This document shows positions 1 through 9,162 of a stretch of DNA of 64,000 bases, in pieces. Positions within the stretch are counted from its first letter, which is position 1; every line of letters begins with the position of its first letter. The position numbers were made by a program, and so were the translations under genes. The DNA is from Fredinandcohnia onubensis (GTDB lineage: Bacteria > Bacillota > Bacilli > Bacillales > Bacillaceae_L). Location: NCBI RefSeq assembly GCF_002734215.1, contig NZ_NSEB01000012.1, positions 372,001-436,000 on the forward strand, given 5' to 3'. The notes beneath the pieces were generated by a model that ran no database searches, was not told where the DNA came from, and worked only from the letters and a program-made list of their open reading frames with translations.

Positions 1-805
1 TAGCCTCACTATAGATCGGGAAAGAAGGTTCATTTTGTGTAACCTTAAATACATGGTTAATTATTTCTGTTGTGTACACTTCCTTCTTACTTTCTTTTAG
101 GAAGTTGATAATCTTATAGCTGAGTCTGCCTACTTCTTCACTTATCTCTACTGGGACTTCAATCTCTTGCTGGTCAATATCGTTTATGTCTTCCGATAAT
201 TTAATCTCAATTCTATTTCCAAAAGTGGAAAAACGGTCATCAAATTGGGGTAGAAAAATAACTTTCTCCTTGTCTAGTTTACTTGTTAAGACAACCCTTT
301 CAATTACATACTCCTTTTCAGCATCTATAAGGTCACTCTTTAAGATATAATCATAGACCATATTATTAATAATCACCCATTCAGATAAAATCCAGTAAGG
401 GGTATTTTCAATTTGAGAAAATCGGATATCGGTTAATAACATTTGTCTTAAGTCATCGTCAGCTTCATATACTTTAAGTCTATATTTCATGTCGGAAATT
501 CTTAGTGGGCTTTTTCGGGGATTCATGTATTCATAGATGTGATTAAGTCTTGCATCGATTTTATCCTTTATTCCCCATAGTCCATCTTCAACCTCATAGA
601 AATAAGACTTTGGTGCATTCAATGCCAAGTCAACAATTTCTTGTATGTCATTAGATGAAGAATTAAGATTCATCCAATTCTTTTTTACATATAGCACTAT
701 TTCATGATATGGCAGTATATTTTCTGGATTTTGTAATAAAGCTCGTTTTATCAAACTGATATTACTATAACAAATACCTGGTATTTTCTTATTAATTAAT
801 TTCAT
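1..805 (-). CDS. Partial gene, HARE-HTH-like N-terminal domain, 3' end off window
   Basis: An open frame starts at an ATG at 805-803, behind a GGTGG ribosome site, and stays open to the window edge, giving at least 268 residues. The first 75 or so residues (MKLINKKIPGICYSN onward, ending near EDGLWGIKD) have the pattern of a HARE-HTH winged-helix domain: a helix, then H-E-I-V, then a short beta hairpin with G-L-W-G-I. A second helical stretch near residues 225-255 could be another winged helix. HARE-HTH domains occur in DNA-binding and restriction-linked proteins, which fits the defence setting, but that link is inferred. The C-terminal part that would define the function is missing. It lies outside the attL repeat, so it belongs to the host side of the junction. 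Confidence 0.7.
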   Translation of the reverse strand, partial: MKLINKKIPGICYSNISLIKRALLQNPENILPYHEIVLYVKKNWMNLNSSSNDIQEIVDLALNAPKSYFYEVEDGLWGIKDKIDARLNHIYEYMNPRKSPLRISDMKYRLKVYEADDDLRQMLLTDIRFSQIENTPYWILSEWVIINNMVYDYILKSDLIDAEKEYVIERVVLTSKLDKEKVIFLPQFDDRFSTFGNRIEIKLSEDINDIDQQEIEVPVEISEEVGRLSYKIINFLKESKKEVYTTEIINHVFKVTQNEPSFPIYSEA

Positions 806-1155
806 TATCAACCCACCACCTTTATTATATAGTTAATTTCCTTAAATCCATCATAATGCTTGTTCCATATATCAATTTTGTAACGATATGCCTACTAATT
901 TTATTTTTCTTAATAGTCTTATTTTACCAGACAATTGATCGTGAATATATCTTAAATTGTTTTATATCTCGAAAAGATCACGGTATTTAGCAGTCTAAAC
1001 ATTCATGGAAGTGAACCGTACCCTTTTATCCTTATGAATTTACTTAACTAGTGTTCATTGAATCTAATAATATTATTAAAACATGCAATATTCCAAAGGA
1101 TAAAATGTTCTTATCTAGAAGTTAATTAATATAATTTATTTTGGGGGAATGTCAG

Positions 1156-1491
1156 ATGGCTAAAATATATACAAAAGAGCAAAATCAAGTTTTTGTGGAT
1201 GTTATGAATGATTACAGAGACCGAATAGATGGATTATCACCAAAAGAAACTCAACGTATAACTAAAGCTTTTGCTAAGGAATTAATAAATACAGTTCCAA
1301 TACTGTCTGACCGTAGCCAAAATGGCATTGCAGAAAGACTCGTATATTTTGATAACCTTTTGGCGGGTGTTACATTTCCATTTCAATATTATTTAAAAAA
1401 TAGTCACCATTATTTTGGAAAGCTACCACGAAAAGACGGCGGAAAAGAACCAAACAAATGGAAAACCCAACATGAAGGAAGAAGAGAATAA
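1156..1491 (+). CDS. Hypothetical protein, 111 aa
   Basis: A small, mostly helical, charged protein that I do not recognise. The frame is open from a TTG at 1141, but the GGGGGA at 1143-1148 sits seven bases before the ATG at 1156, so MAKIYTKEQ is the likely N-terminus. There is no signal peptide or membrane segment. The C-terminus is lysine- and arginine-rich. A strong hairpin follows at 1567-1610. It is the last gene before the attL repeat and is probably part of the chromosome outside the integrated element. It could also be a remnant, because the stretch between its stop and the terminator codes for nothing obvious. Confidence 0.5.
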   Translation: MAKIYTKEQNQVFVDVMNDYRDRIDGLSPKETQRITKAFAKELINTVPILSDRSQNGIAERLVYFDNLLAGVTFPFQYYLKNSHHYFGKLPRKDGGKEPNKWKTQHEGRRE

Positions 1492-1566
1492 AAACACTTG
1501 TAGAAAAATGTATATAGTCCAATCCAATATATTACCCACCACTTCCAAGCATTTTTCCTACGAATT

Positions 1567-1610
1567 AAAAACAGCTACAAACATTTTCATCCAATGTTTA
1601 TAGCTGTTTT
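1567..1610 (+). terminator. Rho-independent terminator
   Basis: An inverted repeat pairs AAAACAGCT...AACATT with AATGTT...AGCTGTTTT and is followed by a T-rich tail. It would end the transcript of the small gene at 1156 just before the attL repeat. Confidence 0.75.
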
Positions 1611-1641
1611 ATCTTTTAGTATACTAACTCAATTCATATAG

Positions 1642-1662
1642 AGATACCGGTGGTCGGGGTCA
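1642..1662 (+). repeat. attL core, 21-bp direct repeat
   Basis: This copy of the repeat with core ACCGGTGGTCGGGGTCA is identical, including the preceding AGAT, to the copy at 18574-18594. The bases outside the repeat differ on both sides, as expected for a recombination core. Confidence 0.85.
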
Positions 1663-1706
1663 AAATGGCGGTCAGAGTATTGATTTAATAAGGTTTTGTA
1701 AATTTA

Positions 1707-1727
1707 TGCGTAAAATTTGCGTAAAAT
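1707..1727 (+). repeat. Left arm-type repeats, TGCGTAAAAT x2
   Basis: TGCGTAAAAT occurs at 1707-1716 and again at 1718-1727, an 11-bp period. The same motif pair with the same spacing occurs at 18433-18453, inside the other end. I read these as integrase arm-binding or Xis-binding sites. Confidence 0.65.
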
Positions 1728-1851
1728 TAATTCTAAATGTAAAAAGGAAGGTGTTTTCTTTCCTACTTAACAATTCATTTTCAAAATATAACTACTGTAA
1801 TGAACTGTTATACTGATTGTCATAAATGATAGAAAGAAGGCACATATAAAC

Positions 1852-2586
1852 ATGCAATATAAAAGAGGAGAAATGGGTACTTTCCCATTGGGAAGTAACG
1901 GAGCAGAAAAGTATGAGATTGTATATTTAGGAGAGATTTACAAGTATTTCCCTTTTTCGGGTGACAACAAACTCCTTTATGATGATTATTTATTTATATT
2001 TAGTTGCTGGTTGGACACTAGCAAAGAGTCAAATTATTATGGTCACGTTTCAATAGATCTAGTTAGACACGACCGATTATCCTATTTCAATTATCACCTA
2101 AGAAAGAAGGCTAATTATCATGTTTTAGAAAAGGATCCGTTAATACTCAATGATTTTTTAGAAATCCACCCTGAAGAAACTGAGCATTACTTTCAAGTTA
2201 GTGCTCATCTAAAAAATCAAAATTTAATTAACAGTAAAGAAAAAGTATCAATTAGTAGGGACTTTCGTATACTATTAGTTAAAGAAAATAAAATTAATAG
2301 TTTAGACAACCTCCCAAGATTGGAACTTGGACCAGAGTTTCAAGCTATAGTTGATTACGACAGGGCTCTGGAACGGTTAGAGCATTTATATAACTGCTCT
2401 TCTACCTTATCTTACCTAACAACAAAAAATAAAGAAAAATCCAAGGAAGTTAATACTACTGAATCAATTACTGCATCACTGAAAAAGGAGATAAAAAAGG
2501 CTGAGAATATAAGAAATCAAGCCTATAACGACTATATAGATTATAGAAAAAGTCTTCAATATATACATAAAAGGACAAATTCATAG
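1852..2586 (+). CDS. Hypothetical protein with C-terminal coiled coil, 244 aa
   Basis: I do not recognise this protein. Residues 1-150 are a mixed alpha/beta domain rich in aromatic residues (for example YKYFPFSG and FIFSCWLD). Residues 195-235 form a charged helical coiled coil containing KKEIKKAENIRNQA. There is no signal peptide or membrane span. The chosen ATG has an AGAAGG about 13 bases upstream, and a second ATG at 1873 (MGTFPLG) has GAGGAG close by, so the start is not certain. It is a single-gene transcript read inward from attL and closed by a perfect hairpin. Its place at the element edge suggests accessory cargo. Confidence 0.65.
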   Translation: MQYKRGEMGTFPLGSNGAEKYEIVYLGEIYKYFPFSGDNKLLYDDYLFIFSCWLDTSKESNYYGHVSIDLVRHDRLSYFNYHLRKKANYHVLEKDPLILNDFLEIHPEETEHYFQVSAHLKNQNLINSKEKVSISRDFRILLVKENKINSLDNLPRLELGPEFQAIVDYDRALERLEHLYNCSSTLSYLTTKNKEKSKEVNTTESITASLKKEIKKAENIRNQAYNDYIDYRKSLQYIHKRTNS

Positions 2587-2616
2587 ACAGGCGGAGAATC
2601 CCGCCTGTCACTTTTC
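2586..2616 (+). terminator. Rho-independent terminator
   Basis: A perfect 9-bp stem, GACAGGCGG paired with CCGCCTGTC, is followed by CTTTTCTT. It starts at the stop codon of the 1852 gene. Confidence 0.85.
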
Positions 2617-2700
2617 TTAATCAAATAGATTAAAATTGAACTACTATTGAAATAAATAAAGGGATTCTAATATCTTTTTATCTTATTACTTGATTTACCA

Positions 2701-3537
2701 TCAAACAACCGAATCATTTTCTTTTATAAAAAATTCAACAAAATCCTTTCCAAACTTAGACAACTCAAAATTCTCCTTAGATTTTAGTTTAGGTAACTTT
2801 AACTTCGGAAGAGAACGTTTATTTTTAGGATCAGTTGCTTTGTCTAAGTAAGCATACAATTCCTTGAATTTCTCTACAATCTCTTGAAGATCATCGGTAA
2901 TATTCAAGTTAGTTTTGGTTGTGAGTAAACCCATTCTTTGCAGGTTTCTCCGAACTGATTCGTATTGCTCGTAGCTAATTCCATGCCTTTCCATAATATC
3001 TTGAAATGATTCGTTCGAGTCCGTACCAAATACATATCGTGAATTGTACATTAACCTAAGTACCGATATATCAACCATTCTTAATTCTTTTAGGACATCA
3101 TAATACGTAAGGATAAAGTCATCTGTTACCTTTTCATGATTGGTTATGTTAATAAATCCATTAACCATGTATTGTATCTTGTCTTCTTGCTGTTCATCAA
3201 TTACGTAATCCATGACAAAATTATACAGTTGGTCAATTTTTTTCTTTTGCTCGAAATCCTTATTTTCCAAATTCTCACGTAGTTTATCAATATTAGAAAA
3301 TAATTCCTCTGTAAAAGCAGTAATATTTCTTTCAAAACGTACACGCTTATAACCTTGAACTGCTCCTGAAATACCAGGAAGAAGTGAACTTGCAGTGTCA
3401 ACCAATAGGTCTCCAATTACGCTGGTTATTGATTCTTTTACAATTTCTGCCGCAGTGTCGCTTCCAACACTAAGGACAGTATCAACGGCAAGCCCTTTGC
3501 CTGTTTCTTGTATATCCTTTCTTTTTTCATTACTCAA
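2701..3537 (-). CDS. Hypothetical protein with small-residue-rich segment, next to kinase
   Basis: This 278-residue protein starts at a TTG with GAGGTGA six bases upstream. Residues 15-65 are rich in Gly, Ala, Ser and Val with few charges (VDTVLSVGSDTAAEIV, then DTASSLLPGISGAVQGY). That pattern is common in amphipathic or membrane-inserting segments. It is followed by a basic stretch (KRVRFERN) and a helical, charged domain to residue 230, with a short Lys/Pro repeat (SLPKLKLPKLKS) near 243-254. It lies 67 bases downstream of the kinase gene on the same strand and is probably co-transcribed. My inference is a kinase-controlled effector of a defence or toxin-like pair. No family is identified. 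Confidence 0.65.
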   Translation of the reverse strand: MSNEKRKDIQETGKGLAVDTVLSVGSDTAAEIVKESITSVIGDLLVDTASSLLPGISGAVQGYKRVRFERNITAFTEELFSNIDKLRENLENKDFEQKKKIDQLYNFVMDYVIDEQQEDKIQYMVNGFINITNHEKVTDDFILTYYDVLKELRMVDISVLRLMYNSRYVFGTDSNESFQDIMERHGISYEQYESVRRNLQRMGLLTTKTNLNITDDLQEIVEKFKELYAYLDKATDPKNKRSLPKLKLPKLKSKENFELSKFGKDFVEFFIKENDSVV

Positions 3538-3604
3538 AATTAATCACCTCTCTTGAAAATCTGGTTTTAAAAATCTATAAAAATAGCCTTCTAATTTAAG
3601 GTAT

Positions 3605-5107
3605 TTACCTTTGTAAAACACTCTCAATTAAGGGTTCTATACCTCTATCAATCAATCTATCAACCATTCTTTGTGCACTAAAACGATTAACTGAGAAAGC
3701 AATGTGAGAAAGGATTCTCGCAGCCTTTTCCTTTGTCATAAAAGTAAACTGTTCTTGTAAAATTGTATTTGCAAGGGACGCTATAGGGTCATAAGATTCA
3801 AAAGTTGGGCATGAATCCTTAAAGTTTTCTTCGACAGCATTGATAACAAAACTCTCGTTGTTATTATTTAACTTCATAAAATTAATCAGTACGATTTTAA
3901 AGGAAGAATTCATTATTAATTCACTACATAATCCTTCTCCATCCAAGTTGTGTATAAATTGCTGTACTACCGTGGTAAGCTCTCCATTAATAATATCTTG
4001 CTTTGCTTCTTCTTTAAGATTGCTTTTTTGGATTATTTCATTCAGTTTTTCCATAGCATGTAACATTTCAATTGCGGATAGGTAACGATCTTCACTATTC
4101 TGACTTGTAGCTTTATTAACTACTTGTCCAAATTCATGTCTTTCATTATCTGGATTCCCTGTGAATATAAAGTTAATTACTTTTCCTAATGAGAATACAT
4201 CACTTTTTTTATCTCCATCTTTAAGTGCATACATTTGCTCTGGGGAACAATAGTAGAATTGCCCAAAAGCATTAGTATGTAGGGTTTGATGAGAATGAAT
4301 ATCTTCGAAATTTTTACCCAGTCCAAAATCCGTTATCTTTATTTCTCCATTAACAAACAAGATATTTGAAGGGCTAAGGTCTCTATGAATTATGTTCCTT
4401 CCATGAATGATTGCCATTATCCTCAATACTTGTAACGCAATTCTCCTTTTTTCCTCAATAGATAGTTTGTTTTCTATTACATACTTAGATAAAGTAAATT
4501 CACCTTTTTCCATCTCATACAACATTTTATTTTCATCAAAATCATACAACTTAATTACACCTGGAATATCCTGTAGGGATTTTGTAATCTCATACTCTCT
4601 TTTAAATCTACTACGAATCCCTGGATTAGCAATATATTCATCTTGTAATTTCTTTAAGACCTTTTTATCACTCCTTCTTAGATAAACTATCGCAAATCCC
4701 CCTTCCCCTATTTGCTGAAGATCTTCATCCTCATTTATCAAAACATAGTTTCCATCTTTTCGTATTATCTGATTCGCATCATACTGTAATTGTTCATTAA
4801 AAAGATTTAGGGCTTTTTGGCTTAGTTCAATTGCATTAATTTCATTTACCTTGTTATCTCTCATAATAAATCTTTTACTCAAGATTAATGTAAAAAAGGC
4901 ATCTATCCTATTCTCTCTCACCAAGTCCTGTAGTCTCTCTACAACATAGAACCACCTAGAGGGAAATCCAGATTGATAGATATCATTGTAACCAAAATAC
5001 TGGTTAAAAAAGGCTACTAGGTCTCCTCCAGCTTTATATGAATAACATTCACCTGTATCCCCTATAAATACTTCCGAAATATACCTAAGATCTTCATCAG
5101 AAATCAT
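3605..5107 (-). CDS. Eukaryote-like Ser/Thr protein kinase
   Basis: A 500-residue protein with a complete kinase core. The glycine loop is IGEGGFAIVYL (133-143), the ATP lysine is in VLKKL (about 152), the catalytic loop is HRDLSPSN (241-248) and the metal site is DFG (260-262). An N-terminal region of about 125 residues and a C-terminal region of about 150 residues are not kinase. There is no transmembrane segment and there are no PASTA repeats, so it is a cytoplasmic kinase and not the PrkC housekeeping type. The ATG has GAGGGG upstream. It is followed by the 278-residue gene on the same strand. Stand-alone bacterial kinases on mobile elements are known from phage-defence loci (Stk2-type, for example), so I infer a defence role. 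Confidence 0.85.
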   Translation of the reverse strand: MISDEDLRYISEVFIGDTGECYSYKAGGDLVAFFNQYFGYNDIYQSGFPSRWFYVVERLQDLVRENRIDAFFTLILSKRFIMRDNKVNEINAIELSQKALNLFNEQLQYDANQIIRKDGNYVLINEDEDLQQIGEGGFAIVYLRRSDKKVLKKLQDEYIANPGIRSRFKREYEITKSLQDIPGVIKLYDFDENKMLYEMEKGEFTLSKYVIENKLSIEEKRRIALQVLRIMAIIHGRNIIHRDLSPSNILFVNGEIKITDFGLGKNFEDIHSHQTLHTNAFGQFYYCSPEQMYALKDGDKKSDVFSLGKVINFIFTGNPDNERHEFGQVVNKATSQNSEDRYLSAIEMLHAMEKLNEIIQKSNLKEEAKQDIINGELTTVVQQFIHNLDGEGLCSELIMNSSFKIVLINFMKLNNNNESFVINAVEENFKDSCPTFESYDPIASLANTILQEQFTFMTKEKAARILSHIAFSVNRFSAQRMVDRLIDRGIEPLIESVLQR

Positions 5108-5191
5108 TGCATTCCCCTCTATCCTTAACTGATTTATTTCCCTAAGCTAGATATGATTATTTGTATTTGTTCAAGTCTATACACATACAAA

Positions 5192-5223
5192 GGCAGCTCC
5201 AAATAAAGTTCATTGGAACTGCC
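5192..5223 (-). terminator. Terminator of the hsd-metallopeptidase operon
   Basis: GGCAGTTCCAA pairs with TTGGAGCTGCC on the minus strand, with one G-U pair that would be a mismatch on the plus strand, and is followed by TTTGT. It lies just downstream of the metallopeptidase stop and separates it from the kinase gene. Confidence 0.7.
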
Positions 5224-5266
5224 CCTGTTGTTTTATCCTGTTGTGTTCATCACCAAGTAGTTCACA

Positions 5267-5992
5267 TCATAATTCTCTCACTATTTCTTCATCTAAAATT
5301 GCTTTCCTCTTTTCCCAATCAGGAATTAAAGAGTAAAGCATTTGATAAAAGTTATCGCTATGATCATTGTATTTGAAATGAATAAGTTCGTGGAGAACCA
5401 CGTAGTCAATACAGTATTTCGGTGCCTTAATAAGTTCGGTATTCAGTAATATTGTGTTTTTTTCTATTATAGCTGAACCCCAACGTGCTTTCATTAATCT
5501 TACATCAACTTCTGGCTTCTCAATTCCGTACTTTTGCACCAAAGGAAACATTTTTTCAAGGGATTCATTGAATGCCATCTGAGCTTTCTCACGGTACCAT
5601 TCATCCATCAGTTTTTCTTTTCTACTTAGATTATCTGTATCCTTAACGTGCAAATAAATAAACCCCCGAAAATATTTCACCATTTCCTCTTCTGTAGTCT
5701 TTTGTACTCGCAAACGATATTGCTTTCCTAGATATCTAAAGGTTTCTCCACTTACATATTCCCTTTTACTTTGCTTTAAGGGTTGTACGTCGTTAAAACG
5801 CCCAATGTTTTTGATAATCCAAGAACCTTTTGATTTTACAAAATCTGAAATAAAGTCTAACGGAACTCTGTCATTTGCAGTAACCTCAATCGTCATATCT
5901 GGTTTGACATTGAGGTTTACGTTTTTCACTTTTTTCCGCTTTACAACGAAATCAATGACATTATTGGCATACTCAATTTGATGTTTTTCCAT
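5267..5992 (-). CDS. YgjP/SprT-like zinc metallopeptidase (M48-type, DUF45)
   Basis: A 241-residue protein with the metallopeptidase signature VVLHELIHFKYNDHS, where HELIH gives the two zinc histidines and the catalytic glutamate, near residues 200-206. The arrangement RWGS...LNTELIKAP...YVVLHELIH...FY is that of the YgjP (DUF45) family. The ATG at 5992 has GGGAGCAGC upstream and lies 13 bases after the hsdR stop, so it is the last gene of the hsd operon. YgjP-type proteins are often found next to type I restriction genes. Their role there is not established, and the protein substrate is unknown. Confidence 0.88.
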   Translation of the reverse strand: MEKHQIEYANNVIDFVVKRKKVKNVNLNVKPDMTIEVTANDRVPLDFISDFVKSKGSWIIKNIGRFNDVQPLKQSKREYVSGETFRYLGKQYRLRVQKTTEEEMVKYFRGFIYLHVKDTDNLSRKEKLMDEWYREKAQMAFNESLEKMFPLVQKYGIEKPEVDVRLMKARWGSAIIEKNTILLNTELIKAPKYCIDYVVLHELIHFKYNDHSDNFYQMLYSLIPDWEKRKAILDEEIVREL

Positions 5993-6005
5993 GCTGCTCC
6001 CTGCC

Positions 6006-9000
6006 TTAGTAACGTCTTAGAGCAACTGTTTTGATTTGCTCAATAATTTTATCTATGGTGTCAAAGTCAATATCTAAATTGTGCTTATCCTTAAAGTCAA
6101 ATAATAAATCATCCAGCTCTTGAGCAATTCGATTGTGAATCTCTAAATTGTCATGCCAATCGACTTTTTGATGTTCCTTTATGATTTCATCCATCTTCTT
6201 TGCCAAATCACCCAACAGATTTGTGTCATAGCTTGAAGAAGTTTCTTTTGTTTCACTCAAAATATCTTTTGTAACACCATAAAAGGCTTGTGCATTGCGA
6301 TTTTCTTTAATTACATTAGGATATTGTTCCGTTGATTGACCATTCTGATAGTCCTTCATTATATCCTTCATTCTATTCAGGTACTCAGCTTCAGAAATCC
6401 GTTTATCCCTATATTCTTGAATGGCTTCTTGTATTCTTTCAGAAAACTTTTTGTAATAGGATGGGTTTTCATCCCACTTAGCATGCACACTTTTTGTTAA
6501 TCGAGTTCGAATGGCATCAGCTTTTGCCCGTTTTGATCCAAGACGTTCTATTTCTTCTTCAAAAGCCTTTGTATTTAGAATATCAACTGGATTAGTAATA
6601 CGAATGACTTCTTCAGCAGAAATATAATTATCCATCAACTTTTGCATTTTTGCCTCATATTCTTTATGATCTATAGTATCCGAATAACGTAACTTCACGC
6701 TTTTCCGTAAATCTTGGAAAAACTTAAAATCCTTTTTATACTTTTGTAGTTCTTCTGGAGGCAAAGCATTATAGACTTTTTCTGACTCTAAGGCAATTCC
6801 AAGGTTTCTTCCAAAATTACTTAATACATTGTAAAAGCCTTCTCTCCGCTCTTCATCATCTAACCAAACCTCATATTCCTCTCTGTCATCCTGATTCTTG
6901 ATTGGTGTAAAGATTTGGAGTAAATCGGAATAGTATTGTCGTAATGAACCAATTATGCTTATGACATCGTAAATAGCACCTTTTAAATCTTCTGGATCAA
7001 AGTTTTCCAAACCTGCACCAGAGTACATTTGCATTGCTTGATCTAACTTATCTAATAGTCCACGATAATCAATAATTAGCCCATAATCTTTTCCCTCATA
7101 TAGCCGATTTACACGTGCAATGGCTTGTAACAGGGTGTGTTCCTTCATCGGCTTATCAACGTATAAAACTGTTGCACGAGGAGCATCAAAGCCTGTAAGC
7201 AATTTATCAACAACAATTAACATGTCAAGTTCATCGCCATTTACAAACTCATCCTTGATAGCATCTTCGTATTTCTCAGGTGTCAAGTAACGGTTCATCA
7301 TTCGTTTCCAAAATCGTTGAATTTTATCTTTAGATTCCTCATCAACAACTTCGTGACCTTCTCGTTGGTCGGGTGGAGATATCACAACTGCACAATTTAA
7401 GTCCTCAAACTCTTCAAATGCCTCTAAATAACGAATGGCTTCAATTTTACTATTAGTAGCCAACATAGCTTTAAACTGGCTTCCTTGTGTCTTGTAGTTC
7501 TCCAAAAAGTGCTTATTAACATCTTCCGCAATTAAATAAATCCTCTGCTCCGAAGAGGCTAGTTTTTCATACTTACTCCATCTTTGTTTTACTTCTTCTT
7601 TTTGCTTGTCATTCAGATTTCTTGTAATCATTTCAAGGCGAAGGTCAATTGCCTTTTGGTTCACTGATTGCTCAACCATTTTCCCTTCATATAAAAGCGG
7701 TACAATTGCCTTGTCCCGAACCCCATCAGCAATTGTATACTTATGAATGAGCTTCCCAAACTTTATCATTGTACTTTTTTCTTTCTTCATTAAAGGAGTC
7801 CCCGTAAAGCCAAGATAGCAAGCATTCGGGAAAACTTTTTTCATCTTAATATTAAGCTCCCCATACTGAGTTCGGTGCGACTCGTCAACCAGCACGAATA
7901 CATCCCTTGATTCAATTGCTTTTTGTTTGCTTGATGCCGAATCGAACTTGTGAACTAATGTGGTAACTATATCTGAATTATTGTCATTGATTAGGTCAAC
8001 CAAATGACCACCTGAAGTAGCCCTGCTTGCCTTTAACCTCGTATGGCGGAATGTCTTATGGATTTGTTTGTCCAGCTCTACTCGGTCTGTTACGACAACC
8101 ATCTTTGGATTGTATTCATGCAGCTCAGACAAGATATACCTAGCCAACATCACCATTGTGAGTGATTTACCAGACCCCTGTGTATGCCAAATCACACCGC
8201 TCTGACGATTACCGTTTTCATCCCGTACCTCAATTGTTTTTATGATTTCTTTTATAGCAAAATATTGTTGATAGCGAGCTACCTTCTTAATATCTTTATC
8301 AAATAGTGTAAAGAATTGAGTAATTTCTAGTAGTCTCTCAGGATGGAACAAGGAAATGATGTTTTTATCCTGTGTTGTTGGTAATCTTCCTTCTACTGTT
8401 CCATTTAGCCAAGAATTCAGCCAATTCTCTTTCTCTTCCTGCCATACAGACCAAAACTTCTTCGGTGTATTACATGTGGCATACTGTGTCTCATTTTTAT
8501 TTGTAGCCATAACCAATTGAACAAACTTAAACAATTGGGGAACATAGTCTTTCCCCTGATTACGAATCATTTGACTTATTCCTTGACTCATCGAAATGGA
8601 TGCTTTTTTGCACTCAATCACAGCAAAAGGAATTCCATTAACAAAAAGAACAATATCAGGACGAACCGTTCCACGCCCATCCATCCGCTCCACTTCAAAT
8701 TCTTCTACAACATGAAACACATTATTCTCAATGTTTGTCCAATCAATATACTGAACGGTAAATGATTTCTTTGAACCATCTGGCAAAAACTCTGTATAGC
8801 TCCGCCCATTCATGATGGTTTCATAAATAGTTTCGTTTGTTTTAACTAACCCACTGGTTAATGGCTCATCTAAATCACGAATCGCCTGCTGTATATTGTT
8901 ATCACTGAACTTATGAACTTCCCCTCTGTATTCATAGGAATTCAGTTCTTTGAGTTTTTCCTCGACAACCGTTCTTAACAGAACCTCGTGGAGATTCCCC

Positions 9001-9113
9001 CGCAACCGTGCTGCTTCTTCCGGTAATATATATTGATAGTCTAACTTTTGCAACACTTCGATTGCGGGGACTTGACTAATATACCGTTCATCGTAACTCT
9101 TCTCCCTTGCCAT
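6006..9113 (-). CDS. hsdR: Type I restriction endonuclease subunit R
   Basis: The motor and nuclease subunit of a type I restriction enzyme, about 1035 residues. The nuclease centre is RPDIVLFVNG...AVIECKK, with the acidic residue near 155 and E-x-K near 169-171. The translocase has Walker A HTQGSGKSLTM (about 312-322), the DEAD-like VDESHR, motif III FTGTP and a C-terminal motif VI near AIARVNRLY. The length is normal for the family. ATG 9113 is preceded by GGAGG seven bases away, which is better than the GTG at 9119. It follows hsdS by 49 bases and precedes the metallopeptidase. It cuts unmethylated DNA after ATP-driven translocation and needs HsdM and HsdS. Confidence 0.96.
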   Translation of the reverse strand: MAREKSYDERYISQVPAIEVLQKLDYQYILPEEAARLRGNLHEVLLRTVVEEKLKELNSYEYRGEVHKFSDNNIQQAIRDLDEPLTSGLVKTNETIYETIMNGRSYTEFLPDGSKKSFTVQYIDWTNIENNVFHVVEEFEVERMDGRGTVRPDIVLFVNGIPFAVIECKKASISMSQGISQMIRNQGKDYVPQLFKFVQLVMATNKNETQYATCNTPKKFWSVWQEEKENWLNSWLNGTVEGRLPTTQDKNIISLFHPERLLEITQFFTLFDKDIKKVARYQQYFAIKEIIKTIEVRDENGNRQSGVIWHTQGSGKSLTMVMLARYILSELHEYNPKMVVVTDRVELDKQIHKTFRHTRLKASRATSGGHLVDLINDNNSDIVTTLVHKFDSASSKQKAIESRDVFVLVDESHRTQYGELNIKMKKVFPNACYLGFTGTPLMKKEKSTMIKFGKLIHKYTIADGVRDKAIVPLLYEGKMVEQSVNQKAIDLRLEMITRNLNDKQKEEVKQRWSKYEKLASSEQRIYLIAEDVNKHFLENYKTQGSQFKAMLATNSKIEAIRYLEAFEEFEDLNCAVVISPPDQREGHEVVDEESKDKIQRFWKRMMNRYLTPEKYEDAIKDEFVNGDELDMLIVVDKLLTGFDAPRATVLYVDKPMKEHTLLQAIARVNRLYEGKDYGLIIDYRGLLDKLDQAMQMYSGAGLENFDPEDLKGAIYDVISIIGSLRQYYSDLLQIFTPIKNQDDREEYEVWLDDEERREGFYNVLSNFGRNLGIALESEKVYNALPPEELQKYKKDFKFFQDLRKSVKLRYSDTIDHKEYEAKMQKLMDNYISAEEVIRITNPVDILNTKAFEEEIERLGSKRAKADAIRTRLTKSVHAKWDENPSYYKKFSERIQEAIQEYRDKRISEAEYLNRMKDIMKDYQNGQSTEQYPNVIKENRNAQAFYGVTKDILSETKETSSSYDTNLLGDLAKKMDEIIKEHQKVDWHDNLEIHNRIAQELDDLLFDFKDKHNLDIDFDTIDKIIEQIKTVALRRY

Positions 9114-9162
9114 ATTCACACCTCCATTATCAGAAATGGGAAAGTAAGTGAAGACATTTGTT

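Noticed and set aside
1642-1662. att core as the 3' end of a tRNA or tmRNA gene
   Set aside because: No cloverleaf, T-loop GGTTCGA or CCA end can be built around either copy.
2701-5107. Kinase and neighbour as a HipA-type or PrkC-type system
   Set aside because: The kinase motifs are Hanks-type with no HipA features, and there are no PASTA repeats or membrane anchor as in PrkC.
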